A stretch of DNA of 64,000 nt from Peromyscus leucopus (lineage: Eukaryota; Chordata; Mammalia; Rodentia; Cricetidae): the NCBI RefSeq assembly GCF_004664715.2, contig NC_051084.1:61951334-62015333 (forward strand), read 5' to 3'. The notes beneath the pieces were generated by a model that saw nothing but the letters and a program-made list of their open reading frames with translations, was not told the DNA's origin and ran no database searches. A program made the translations under genes and the position numbers. This document shows, in pieces, positions 45,075 through 54,984 of the stretch (position 1 is its first letter; every line of letters begins with the position of its first letter).

Positions 45075-46925
45075 CATTAAACTCCCTTTTAACCATAGCA
45101 TTGTATGCTGACGAAATGATAGGGTAAGGATGGAGGGATTTTATGGCAGGATGGTCTAGGATGGGAAAATGAATTTGTGACAATCAAAAGAAAACTTTTG
45201 ATAAAAATCTCATATCTAGTGGAAAGAAAAAGAGCTAGCAACGCTTAGGTTCAGATGGACCTGAGGTATGTGACCATATTTACTAAGTGGTAGTAGAAAT
45301 TCAGTGTTATTTTGTCATGTTTGGCCCACAGGATGAGATTGTTTTTTTTAGAGCCTGTGATGGGTATTCCTGGCCTTGGAATATAGAGGGCTCTGAAAGA
45401 TGGGAGGGGCTTCACTTCTTTCTGTCTTTAGTTTGTGAGAAAATGGTGTCCACTGAAACGAAACAAAGAAAAACGCCAGACAAGGCAACAGAAAGGAGTC
45501 AGGGAGCAGATTTTATCAGCGTGGGGACTAGCCACCTCTGCACAAGGTTGTTGCGATGTTGCAAGGCAAGAAGGTCTCGGCAGTAACCACAGGCTATGCA
45601 AAGAGATAAATGGTTGACCCTGGCCCGTGTCAGGCTACGATTGATGCCACTATCAGCCCTGGTGCCTTCCCAATGATTTTTTTTTTTTTAAATCTTTGAT
45701 AGAGTGTGTTATCTCCTTACTGGCGTGAGGGCAATAGCCTGGAGGGGTGGAGGAAAAGGAAAGAATAAAAGGTCACTCCAGGAGGACTTTCTATGTCCCA
45801 CTAAATGATAAAAAAAGGATCTAGTTCAAAAGGGAGGAAATAAATAAATAACAATAAAAACGACTGCCGGCTGCACCGATGGGTAAAGCCACCCCCCCTC
45901 TCCCGTTTCTCCGTGTGTCTCACTCCCTGCCTACCTGGCTCTGGCCTCCCTTCTCTCCCTCCTTCCCTCCTTCCCTTCCTGCCTTCTTTTCTCCTCCCCT
46001 TCATACTTCCACTGGCTAAAATGACAAATGAAGGCAGACCAGACAGTTCCTGTCCTTAAGAAATATTGAGCTATTGTGTGCGGCGGGGGTGGGAGTTGGG
46101 GGGGGGATATTAGCTGCCATGGCTGTAGATTCTCTGGGTTTCTCTTGAACTTTTATAATGGCATTTTGAAGAACTGAAAGACTGGGAAAGAATACCCTTT
46201 TATTTAGTTGAATTTCCCTTTTCCATATTGTCCTGAAAAATACAGTGTCTACCCCATGAATCTTTTGGCAGAAGGTAAAATGTTGGTGCAGTTTAAGTGG
46301 CCCCAAGACTGGACAGATCCACAGCACAGGCATTCCCTTTGGAGAAGAACCACATTGCCTATGACGCCTGTGTCTCCAAAAGCAGCTCTGTAATGACTAG
46401 AATTTTTAGTGGGTGGAGTTTATCATTACAAAAGCCACAGGGTCTTAGCCGTTCAATTTTTTTGGCCTTACACCCTTGGTTCTTGCCAGGAGGTGCTGCA
46501 CAACACTGCGTTGGCACAAGTTGAGCTATTTGCCTCGAAATCGTCCTCTGTCAAAGGCATCGGGGTAGCAGATAAAGAAAAGCCTTGCTGCTCCAAGACT
46601 TGGATTCAAGTTCCACATGCCATCTAAGATCCTTGGGTCCTTGACGGAGAGCCATACATCCCCCTGATGAAGGAGTAGTGTGTTTAACAATATCTTCCTG
46701 TGCATTTTCTCAAGCTTAAATAGGTTGTCAGGTATAAAAAACCCTCAGAAAGCCCTAAAACCCTATTCAACTCACAGTTCTTGCATGAGTGGCATGTGGC
46801 CATGGTGACGGACAGCACTGTGTCCAAAATGTCTAGCACAGAAAGATGCAAATTGCCCACATGGAGCACAGCAATAAAGCAGTGACTCTTGGAAATTTCC
46901 TTAGGATTTTATTTAAATGTAGAGT
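45075..46925 (+). other. Intronic stretch, mostly unique
   Basis: It holds a CCTT/CCCT-rich pyrimidine run (about 45945-46010) and otherwise no recognisable gene or repeat. Confidence 0.4.
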
Positions 46926-46929
46926 AAAG

Positions 46930-47335
46930 TAGGTGTTTTGTGTGTCAACTTGACACAAACTAGAGTCATCTGCAAGAAAGGAGCCTCAGTTGAGGAAATG
47001 GCTCCATGAGATTCTGCTGTAAGGCATTTTCTTAATTAGTGATCAATGGATGAGGGCCCAGCCCATTGTGGGCGGTGCCATCCCTGAACTGTGGTCCCGG
47101 GTTCTATAAGGAAGCAGACTGAGCAAGCCATGGGAAGCAAGCCAGTAAGCAGCTCCCCTCCATGGTCTCAGCAACAGCTTCTGACTCCAGGATCCTGTTC
47201 TGTTTGAGTTCCTGTCCTGACTTCCTTCAGTGATGAAGAGCAATGCTGAAGTGTAAGCTGAATAAATTCTTTCCTCTCCAACTTGCTTTTTAGCCATGTT
47301 TTGATGTAGCAATAGAAACCCTAACTAAGATGGTA
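46930..47335 (+). mobile_element. Rodent short interspersed element (same family as 190-446)
   Basis: GTGTGTCAACTTGACACAAA, GCATTTTCTTAATTAGTGAT, CCCATTGTGGGCGGTGCCAT, AAGTGTAAGCTGAATAAATT and an AACCCTAACTAAGA end are well preserved. It is a high-copy rodent element of MaLR or URR1 type; the class is unresolved. Confidence 0.65.
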
Positions 47336-47494
47336 GGGGAATGATGTCAAGGCCAAAGAATACATTGCATGTACTCTATTGTTTCTTTAAGAGTTTCTAG
47401 TTTACAACAAAGAGTATGCTGCATAATTTAGTTTACTGATATAATTAAAATATGTGATATAATAAACTTGAAGTTGAAGTGTATTTTGTAAAGA

Positions 47495-47705
47495 ACTGAT
47501 CTCAGGGTCAGGGATACAGCTTAGCCAGAAAAGTGTTACCACATGAGTGCTATCCCTATCACCCAAGTAATAACCTGCTAGGGTGTCCTGAGTCTGTAAT
47601 CCCAGCACTCGGGAAGTAGAGAATTGGGGAGGCAGGGAGCGAGAGAGATGATGGGGAGAGATGGTTGGGGGAGATGGGGGAAGAAGAAATGGAGGGGTGA
47701 GAAAT

Positions 47706-47799
<94 letters not shown>

Positions 47800-47960
47800 T
47801 GAATCCCCAGGTCTCACTGACCAGCCATCTTATTTTCAAAACAGCAAGCTCAAAGTCTCAGCAAGAGCCTATGTATCAGAATTTAAGTGAATGGCTCCTG
47901 AGAAATGATATTCGAGGTTAATTGGTGGCTTCCACACAAGGTGCACCTGCCCCCATGGGA

Positions 47961-47990
<30 letters not shown>
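47495..47990 (+). mobile_element. B4-type SINE, sense, interrupted by microsatellite
   Basis: GGTCAGGGATACAGCTTAGC, GAGTCTGTAATCCCAGCACT on the left and GGCTTCCACACAAGGTGCAC on the right are B4 parts. Between them lie a purine-rich run and (GT)n(GA)n. Confidence 0.5.
47705..47797 (+). repeat. (GT)n(GA)n compound microsatellite
   Basis: About 26 bases of GT switch to about 67 bases of GA near 47730. Confidence 0.95.
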
Positions 47991-47991
<1 letters not shown>

Positions 47992-48006
47992 AAAAGAAAT
48001 CTCTTT

Positions 48007-48331
48007 ATTTTTTATTTTATTTTATTTTATAATACAATTCAGTTCTACATAACAGCCACAGATTCCCTTGTTCTCCCCCTTCCTGCCCCCTCCCCTTCCC
48101 CCCAGCCCAGACCCCATTCCCACCTCCTCCAGGGCAAAGCCTCCCCCAAGGACTGAGATCGACCTGGTAGACTCAGTCCAGGCAGGTCCAGTCCCCTCCT
48201 CCCAGATTGAGCCAAGCGTCCCTGCATAAATCCCAGGTTTCAAACAGCTAACTCATGCAATGAGCCCAGGACCTGGTACCTCTGCCTAGATGCCTCCCAA
48301 ACAGATCAAGCCAATCAACTGTCTCACCTAT
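48007..48331 (-). mobile_element. 5'-truncated young L1 3' end, minus strand
   Basis: A TTTTATTTTATTTTATAATA left end is followed by ATTCAGTTCTACATAACAGC, CCTGGTAGACTCAGTCCAGG and TGAGCCAAGCGTCCCTGCAT. This is the antisense of a recent cricetid-type L1 3' UTR. A perfect 15-bp direct repeat AAAAGAAATCTCTTT flanks it (47992-48006 and 48332-48346), marking a recent, heavily truncated insertion. Confidence 0.85.
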
Positions 48332-48349
48332 AAAAGAAATCTCTTTTAT

Positions 48350-49440
48350 TGAGTGTAAATTAGATATAGCAAACTGTCCTGATCTTAAGTGCACTGTTCA
48401 TTAACATGTATGTGGTATGAAGGCAAGTGCAAAGTCAAGATGTAAGGCATTTCATTTAACCAAAGAATCTAATTTTGCTTTGTTTCATTTTTCCATAAAT
48501 AGTGATGCCAACAATCAAATCTCCAGAGATAATTTTATCCTTGTTTTTGTTTTGTATAACATAGGGAAGATGGAGAGTGAACACTAATATTAAGCACCTG
48601 GTGTACATTAGGCTCAATATGAGAGCCCTTTGGAAACCCCTCTGCATTTCTTATATGAAGAGTAGAACTTCAGATAGCTTAGGCAATGACCAATGGCCAC
48701 CCAGCCAGTACAGGAAGAGACCTGAACTTACATTGTTGCCTGTAGGGCCCGATTTCTACAATTCAAATAAAACTGTTATTATGATTTGGGGGCTTCTGTG
48801 AAAGCAGTGAGATTCTCAGAGTCCACATTTTCAGCTCCAACCACCTCAGGGAAAAGAATCTCTCTCTTAAAATGAAGGAAGCTGGCTGTCCTTTGATCAG
48901 GATTCAGGCTGATTTGATCATCTCTCCACTTGTGAGGCTGAATTCATTGTATCAGTTCAGATTTATGGAAGCTTTACCATTATTGACTTGTTTCTTTGGT
49001 GCTCAGAGGCATAGCCTCATGAGCCGGAAAGCAGGTTCCCTGGCTGCATGGCTGGCCAACGGTTTGCTGGGGAGCATGCTACTTGGCTTCTGTAGGTCTC
49101 ATTTTTATCATTTATGAATAAGGCTGATAATGGAGAGCCTCACTAGGGTCTAAGTGGGTCATGGAAGTCAATATGCTAGTGTTGTAGCTGAAGTCTACTC
49201 AATTCTCAATGAATGCTCATTGCCATAATTTTTATTATTATTATCTCTCTGTCAGCTTCTATCCTCAACCTTGGGTAGTACTATTATTGTTGCTCTGATA
49301 TTCATTTTTAATGGTTTCTCAGCCCAGACACATTTGCTTGATGTGTTAACAAAAATGGGGTTGTCTGACTAGATTCAACCTGTGTCGTATCTTGCCTCTA
49401 ACTAGAATGCTTACTGGCAATTGACAATCTTGGTAACGTA
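48350..49440 (+). other. Intronic stretch, no gene or clear repeat
   Basis: Nothing recognisable beyond short AT-rich runs. Confidence 0.4.
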
Positions 49441-49449
49441 TCTTCTGTG

Positions 49450-49523
49450 TTGACTGGTACTCTTGTCTGTGTCTGTGTTGACTGGTGCTCTTGTCTGTGT
49501 CTGTGTTGACTGGTGCTCTTGTA
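49450..49523 (+). repeat. 28-bp minisatellite, about 2.6 copies
   Basis: The unit starts TTGACTGGTGCTCTTGTCTG and recurs at 49450, 49478 and 49506, with one difference between the first two units. Confidence 0.9.
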
Positions 49524-49954
49524 GCTGCCATCACACTTGTGCTCTGCTGGATCATGTGTGTGTTCCATGGGTAGCCCAAGCACCTAGTTCAGAGATGGGT
49601 GTTTAGGAGACACTGTATCACTATTTGATGAATACATTTCCAAATTTCATTCCTGGACCAAACCTCTGATGGTTGTCATATGTTTTGACAGTTTTAAACT
49701 TTTCAATGCCCCAGTCTTACATTTTTCTTAAGGAATGAGGGATATGAGAAGAATGGATTTTCTTCAGAGAAATTAATTTTTTAAGTGGAAATTTCCCTTA
49801 AAATGCCAAATGCTGTTGATTTTGAATAGTATTTTCTAAAACATATTAAAGGTCTTTACGTCCTTTTTGCCTAATTAGAGGCAAATATTCCCTTGATGTC
49901 TCTGCATCATCATCAGCAAAACAATATTATTAAATTTCAAAATAATACCCTAGG

Positions 49955-50030
49955 ATGGAGATTTAATCCAATGGTGGAACATTTGCCTGGTGTGTTCAAG
50001 GCCCTTGGGTCACACCTAATACTGGAAAAT
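49955..50030 (+). mobile_element. ID-like SINE relic, sense
   Basis: GGATGGAGATTTAATCCAAT, then TTTGCCTGGTGTGTTCAAGG, resemble a diverged ID element (tRNA-like head). Confidence 0.45.
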
Positions 50031-50084
50031 AGGATACAGATAATACCTCTATACTATTCTATTAGTTATTTTTTTCATATAGTG

Positions 50085-50400
50085 ACAAAATGTTTGACTG
50101 AGCAGGTGAAGGAAGGAATTTATTTTGGCAGTCCATCATGGTGAGGCTGGCGTGGTAGCAGGGGCAGGAAGCAGCCACTTACATGACATCTGCTGTCAAG
50201 AAGCAAAGAGTGTTGGAGGCCAGTGCTCAGCTCGCTTTCCATTTCTCACCCAGTGCAGGACCCCAGCTACAGGATGGTGGAACCCACAGGTAGGGTTGGG
50301 ATTCCTACCTCAATTAATCTAATCTAGGAGATTTTGCAGACATGCCCAAAGGCTTGTCTCTTGGGCAATCCCAGATCCTGTCAAGTTGACTATTGTTAAC
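50085..50400 (+). mobile_element. Rodent short interspersed element, diverged
   Basis: GAAGGAATTTATTTTGGCAG, CAGTCCATCATGGTGAGGCT and TCAAGTTGACTATTGTTAAC match the common rodent element with those landmarks. Related in style to 29731-30012. Confidence 0.4.
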
Positions 50401-50654
50401 CACCACATCCAAGGGTAGTATGGAAGTTTCGAGAGGGTGACTGCTTCTTCACTGAGTGGCCTATGATGGTCCCAACAGATGTTGTCCCTTCCTTTGCTCC
50501 AAGACTGTAAATTTCATTTTGGATGCTGTTATTATCTCTGCTTCCTCCAGCTGCTGCCCTATTTTCACAAACAATTGACAAAAGAGCCCTATAGATACAT
50601 AAGCAAACTCACAATTGAAATGACTGAGCATTTTTTGAAGTTCTCAGATATCTC

Positions 50655-51445
50655 AGCTCATTTTTTTTATTAAGAATTTTTTTCTTTTTACATACCAATC
50701 ACAGATCTCACTCTTCTCTCCTCCTGCCCCTCTAACCTCCCCCCTCTAACCTACTCCCCAGTCCCTCCTATAAGAAGGTAAGGCCTCCCATGGGGAGTTA
50801 GCAGAGCCTGGCACATTCAGTAGAGTCAGGTCTGTAGCATGAATCTTAAAAAGTTCTTATTAATAAAATCAAACCTGAGCCAGGAATTGGGGTGAACTGG
50901 AAGATCAGAGAACCAGAACAAGCCACAGCTAACCTCACCTGGCCAACTTCTCAGCTGGTCTTGTTTCCTCAGACTGGAAGCTTCTGTGTCCTCATCCCAA
51001 TGGCTCTCAGCTGAACTGCTGCTCGAAAGCCTGAAGCTTAACCAGCCAAATGCTTAACCAGGCCAAATGCTTCTTGTTCCTGGTCCTCATGCCTTATATA
51101 TCTTTCTGCCTTCTACCACCACTCCCTGGGATTAAAGGCTTGCTTTCTGGGATTAAAGGCATGAGTCACCATGCTTGGCTGTATTCTTGAACACATGGAT
51201 TTCTGCCTCTGGAATGCTAGGATTAAAGGTGTGTGCTACCACTGCCTATCCTCTATGTTTAATATTGTCTCTGACCCCAGATAAGTTTATTAGGGTGCAC
51301 AATATTTTGGGGAACACAATACCGCCTCACAAGTCCAAGCCCCTCCCCCTGCCTCAAGGTTGTGTGAGTTGTCCCACCACAGGTAGTGGGCTCCCAAAAG
51401 CCTGCTCATACACCAGGGATGGATCCTGATCCTACTTCCAGGGGG
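50655..51445 (-). mobile_element. L1 3' segment, minus strand (split by solo LTR)
   Basis: The T-rich left end (TTTCTTTTTACATACCAATC), then CTAACCTACTCCCCAGTCCC and (after the LTR) TCCAAGCCCCTCCCCCTGCC up to GGGGGCCCCTCAAGCAGG, is the antisense of a cricetid-type L1 3' UTR. It continues in inverted orientation at 51446. Confidence 0.65.
50833..51329 (-). mobile_element. Solo LTR (ERVK-like), minus strand, nested in L1
   Basis: Same family as 54415-54932. On the minus strand it starts TGAGGCGGTATTGTGTTCCC and ends CATGCTACA. Flanking hexamers CAGGTC (50827-50832) and CAAGTC (51330-51335) are a one-mismatch 6-bp target duplication. Part of the LTR is B1-like (CCTTTAATCC words). No internal retroviral genes accompany it. 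Confidence 0.8.
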
Positions 51446-51925
51446 CCCCTCAAGCAGGGATGAAGTGGGAGAGCAATGAAAGAAGTACCATGATAGAGGG
51501 AGAGAGACATCATGGGGACAGGGAGAAACCTGGTGCTAGGGAAATTCCAAGGAATCCACAAGGATGACTCCAACTTAGATTACTAGCAATAGTGGAGAGG
51601 GTGCTTGAACTGGCTTACCTCAGTAATCATATCGGTGAATACCCTAACTGTCATCATAGAGCCTTTCTCCAGTAACTGCTGGAAGCAGATGCAGAGATCC
51701 ACAGCCAAGCACCAGGCTGAGCTCCAGGAGTCCAGTCAAAGAGAGAGAAGGAGATTCTATGAGCAAGGGGCATCAAGATCATGATGGGGAAAACTACATC
51801 GACAACCAAACCAAACTAGTGGGAACTCATGGAATTTAGACCAACACCTATGGAGCCTCCATAGGACTGGACTAGGCCCTCTGCATAATTGAAACAGTTG
51901 TGTAGCTTGATTGAGCATTTTTAAA
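51446..51925 (+). mobile_element. L1 segment, inverted relative to 50655-51445
   Basis: GGGACAGGGAGAAACCTGGT, GCAATAGTGGAGAGGGTGCT and CATCAAGATCATGATGGGGA, ending ACAGTTGTGTAGCTTGATT, are sense-orientation L1 3'-region sequence. The segment's last bases are where the minus-strand segment leaves off in the L1 consensus. This is the geometry of a 5' inversion from twin priming. Confidence 0.55.
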
Positions 51926-52371
51926 GAAGTCCACAAAGTTTGGTGTGCAGATATTGAGACAAATTTCACTGTCCCCATTTCCCACTAGTCATCATGACTA
52001 GGATTCTAAGATATCAGCTTTGTGTTTCTCTACCATCAAGACTTCATAAAGTGCATCCATGTTATTTACAATTTACATTTCTGCAGCCCTTTCTAACTTA
52101 GGTACTTAGAGCCATACAGATTCCCATTCCTATTTATTTGGTTCTTTTTTGTTTTTATAACTCAAATATGCTGACTAAAAAATGAATTGTTAACATGACC
52201 CATGACCTTAGTTGATTAAAAACTATCAAACAAGAAGTTTCAGGAGTTCATCATGGAGCAGTATTTGACTATTATATTGGCTAAAAAAATATCAAAAATG
52301 TACTCTGATTCATTAATGGATGCTGTCAATTATTCAAAAAATACTATTTTTATCTTTTAGAAATAATACAG

Positions 52372-52588
52372 AGCCGGGTGGTGGTGGTGGTGGTGGTGGT
52401 GGTGGTGGTGGCGGCGGCGGCGGTGGCACACACGCCTTTAATCCCAGCACTTGGGAGGCAGAGGCAGGCGGATCTCTGTGAGTTCAAGGCCAGCCTGGGC
52501 TACCAAGTGAGTTCCAGGAAAGGTGCAAAGTTACACAGAGAAACCCTGTCTCGAAAAACCAAAAAAAAAAAAAAAAAGAAAGAAAGAA
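52372..52588 (+). mobile_element. B1 SINE, sense, with (GGT/GGC)n expansion
   Basis: After AGCCGGGTGG the B1 has expanded to GGT and GGC units (52379-52428), then continues ACACGCCTTTAATCCCAGCA and CTACCAAGTGAGTTCCAGGA to an A/GAAA tail. A 13-bp direct repeat AGAAATAATACAG flanks it (52359-52371 and 52589-52601). Confidence 0.9.
52379..52428 (+). repeat. (GGT)n(GGC)n trinucleotide tract inside B1
   Basis: About 50 bases of GGT then GGC units at the 5' GGGCGGTGGTGGC site of a B1. Confidence 0.95.
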
Positions 52589-52839
52589 AGAAATAATACA
52601 GGAGCTGCGTGGCATGTGGGAATAGAGAAATATATGAAGATTTTATTTGAAATATTAAAAGAGATTCTTGATTTTTCTATAGGATGAATAGCTATTAATA
52701 ACAATATCTTTGGCTGGAGTCCAACTTGCTGGCTCTCTCTTCCTCTCTCCTCTAGTATCCTAAGTCATTTTCTCTGAGTTGAGCCAGCTCTGGGCATTTT
52801 GTCCTTTTCAATGAAAGTGTAGCCCATCCTTGGTCCGGT

Positions 52840-54240
52840 GAACGCAAACTTGAAATATGTTATTTGGAGTTCACAGATTGTGAATTTCCTTTTCTTTGTA
52901 ACTGAGATTTCCTCTCCATTCCTCAGAGGCATTCCTGATTAGGTTATAATTTCTGTTTTTACTTTACTTGGTCCAAAATTGCCTCTGGCAAAGGAAACTT
53001 CAACATTCCCCAGTGCGACTTTGGCTTCGGGGAAAGGGTAGCGGTTCTGAATTTCATACTGATAGTGGTATGCAGATAAGTTCAAGGTCAAGAGTCTGTG
53101 CAGGATCACAACACACTGGACACTGCTTGTTAGGGCGTTTGCGAGGTCGAGAATGATGCTCGCAGTGTCGAGGAGCAAACTGACTCTGTGTCATTCTGTG
53201 CAAGCTGAGTACATACGGGCATCCTTCTTTTTCAAACTCATTTCCTCCATTTTATTCCTTTCTCAAGTCAGAATGCCTTAAGCCTTTCTTCTTAAGGAGT
53301 GGAGCGAAGAGCTTCCTTCCAAGTCTTTCTCTTGAGGAATCGACTTAATAATAGATTCACTTTCATTGAGAGGACTCGAATTCTAGCCTAGAAAAATCCA
53401 CACCATCTTCACGACTTCATTGATCTAGTCCCTACACCCTCTCTAGGAAAGGATCGTTTTAATGGCATTACTAATAAAGTGTAAGTATTTTTATGTCTTC
53501 CTAATGAGCAATGGCTGGACCTAGGTCCCCATAGACTTGCTCCTTTTTGCCTTGTGGTTTCCTTTCTTGTCATATGTCAAGGTTGGCAAATTTGCCCTTT
53601 TAATCTAGGTTTCTACAGGGCAATAAACTTCATTAACCGTTTCCAGCTAGACTTGAAAAGAATTAGAACGGTGACTAGCAAGAGTTAAAGAGGCCCCCCT
53701 CAGACCCTGAGCAGGCAGACTTCACAGTGCAGGGACAGCAGCTAAAGTGGTCGCTGTAAACACTTTCTCTTAAAAGCTGGGTCTTTTCAATAAACACACT
53801 GTGAGGCGCTAGCAAAATATTTCCAGTTGCCTTCCTGGGTGGTGCAGTGCTGGAAGCCGTTAGCTCGTGTTCAGTTAAATTTCAAATGTCAAAGCTCATT
53901 AATAGTGAGCTTAGCCAAAGACAGCTTGTAAGGAACTGTGCAAACCGAACTTCCTCAAATAAAAAGAGAAGAAAGATGACCATTTAACATTGCCGTTCCT
54001 CCCCCTGCTTTCCGCACCTCCGCTTCAAGTTGGCTTGGGGTTTTATTGACAGTAGATTTCAAGTTTACATTCAACATTTCCCTTAATTTGCCTTGTCTTT
54101 TTATTCTCTCCTCCCCCCTCCCCCGAGACCCGGGCCTATTACAAAGGTGTTGGGATGTTTCTTTGAGTTTGAGAGGAGTGTTTTGCGTGTTTGAAGCAGG
54201 CCTGGAGGAGTCTGCGGAAGTGTGAAAGCAGAAGGTTCAG
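52840..54240. other. Low-repeat block, possible noncoding conserved sequence
   Basis: No SINE, L1 or microsatellite is recognised over about 1.4 kb in a repeat-dense intron. Local CpGs and homeobox-like words such as CTCATTAATAG (near 53896) occur. No coding exon is supported. Confidence 0.3.
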
Positions 54241-54414
54241 CTCTTGAGAGAGAAACACTGTGATATGATGCTCCTCTCAGGTGCTGCTTCTAGTCTGGGC
54301 TGAATACAAATGTACAGGAGATTCTGTCTACACAGTAATGAAGATCCAAGGTAAAACATCAGTACACAGGCACCCCCACTATTTGTAATGTTTCTGATTC
54401 CCACCACTGTAGTC

Positions 54415-54932
54415 TGTGGTGGTATTGTGTTCCCCAAAATATTGTACACCCTAATAAACTTATCTGGGGTCAGAGAACAGGACAGCCACAATATTAAACA
54501 TAGAGGATAGGCAGTGGTAGCACACACCTTTAATCCCAGCATTCCAGAGGCAGAAACCCCTCTGGATCTCAGTGAGTTCAAGACCACATTAGAAACAGCC
54601 AGACATGGTGACACACGCCTTTAATCCCAAGAAGTGAGCCTTTAATCCCAGGGAGTGAAGGCAGAAAGCAAAACGATATATAAGGCGTGAAGACCAGAAA
54701 CTAGAAGCATTTGGCTGGTTAAGCTTTTAGGCTTTGAGCAGCACAGTTCAGCTGAGATTCATTCTGGATGAGGACACAGAAGCTTCCAGTCTGAGGAAAC
54801 AGGATCAGCTGAGGAACTGGCGAGGTGAGGTAGCTGTGGCTTGTTCTGCTTCTCTGATCTTCCAGCATTCACCCCAATAACTGGCTTCAGGTTTGATTTT
54901 ATTAATAAGACCTTCTAACAATTCGTGCGACA
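54415..54932 (+). mobile_element. Solo LTR (ERVK-like), plus strand
   Basis: This 518-bp element begins TGTGGTGGTATTGTG and ends TGCGACA, flanked by a perfect 6-bp direct repeat GTAGTC (54409-54414 and 54933-54938). Six-base duplications and TG...CA ends fit class II (ERVK) LTRs. A TATATAAGG box (near 54678) and ATTAATAAG polyadenylation-like word near the 3' end are visible. A B1-like segment (CACACCTTTAATCCCAGC) lies inside. Confidence 0.85.
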
Positions 54933-54951
54933 GTAGTCACTGAAGTCAATG

Positions 54952-54979
54952 AAAACAACAACAACAACAACAACAACAA
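54952..54979 (+). repeat. (AAC)n microsatellite
   Basis: About nine AAC units immediately downstream of the solo LTR. Confidence 0.9.
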
Positions 54980-54984
54980 AATAT

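Noticed and set aside
45287..45586. 99-codon open frame in intron 35
   Set aside because: No domain, no splice context; length is within chance for 40 kb of intron.
51175..51429. Open frame nearly identical to one at 54237-54614 on the other strand
   Set aside because: The similarity arises because both lie antisense in copies of the same solo LTR. It is not a protein family.
52939..53178. 79-codon minus-strand open frame
   Set aside because: It looks protein-like in composition but has no known family, no splice support and is antisense to Pkhd1.
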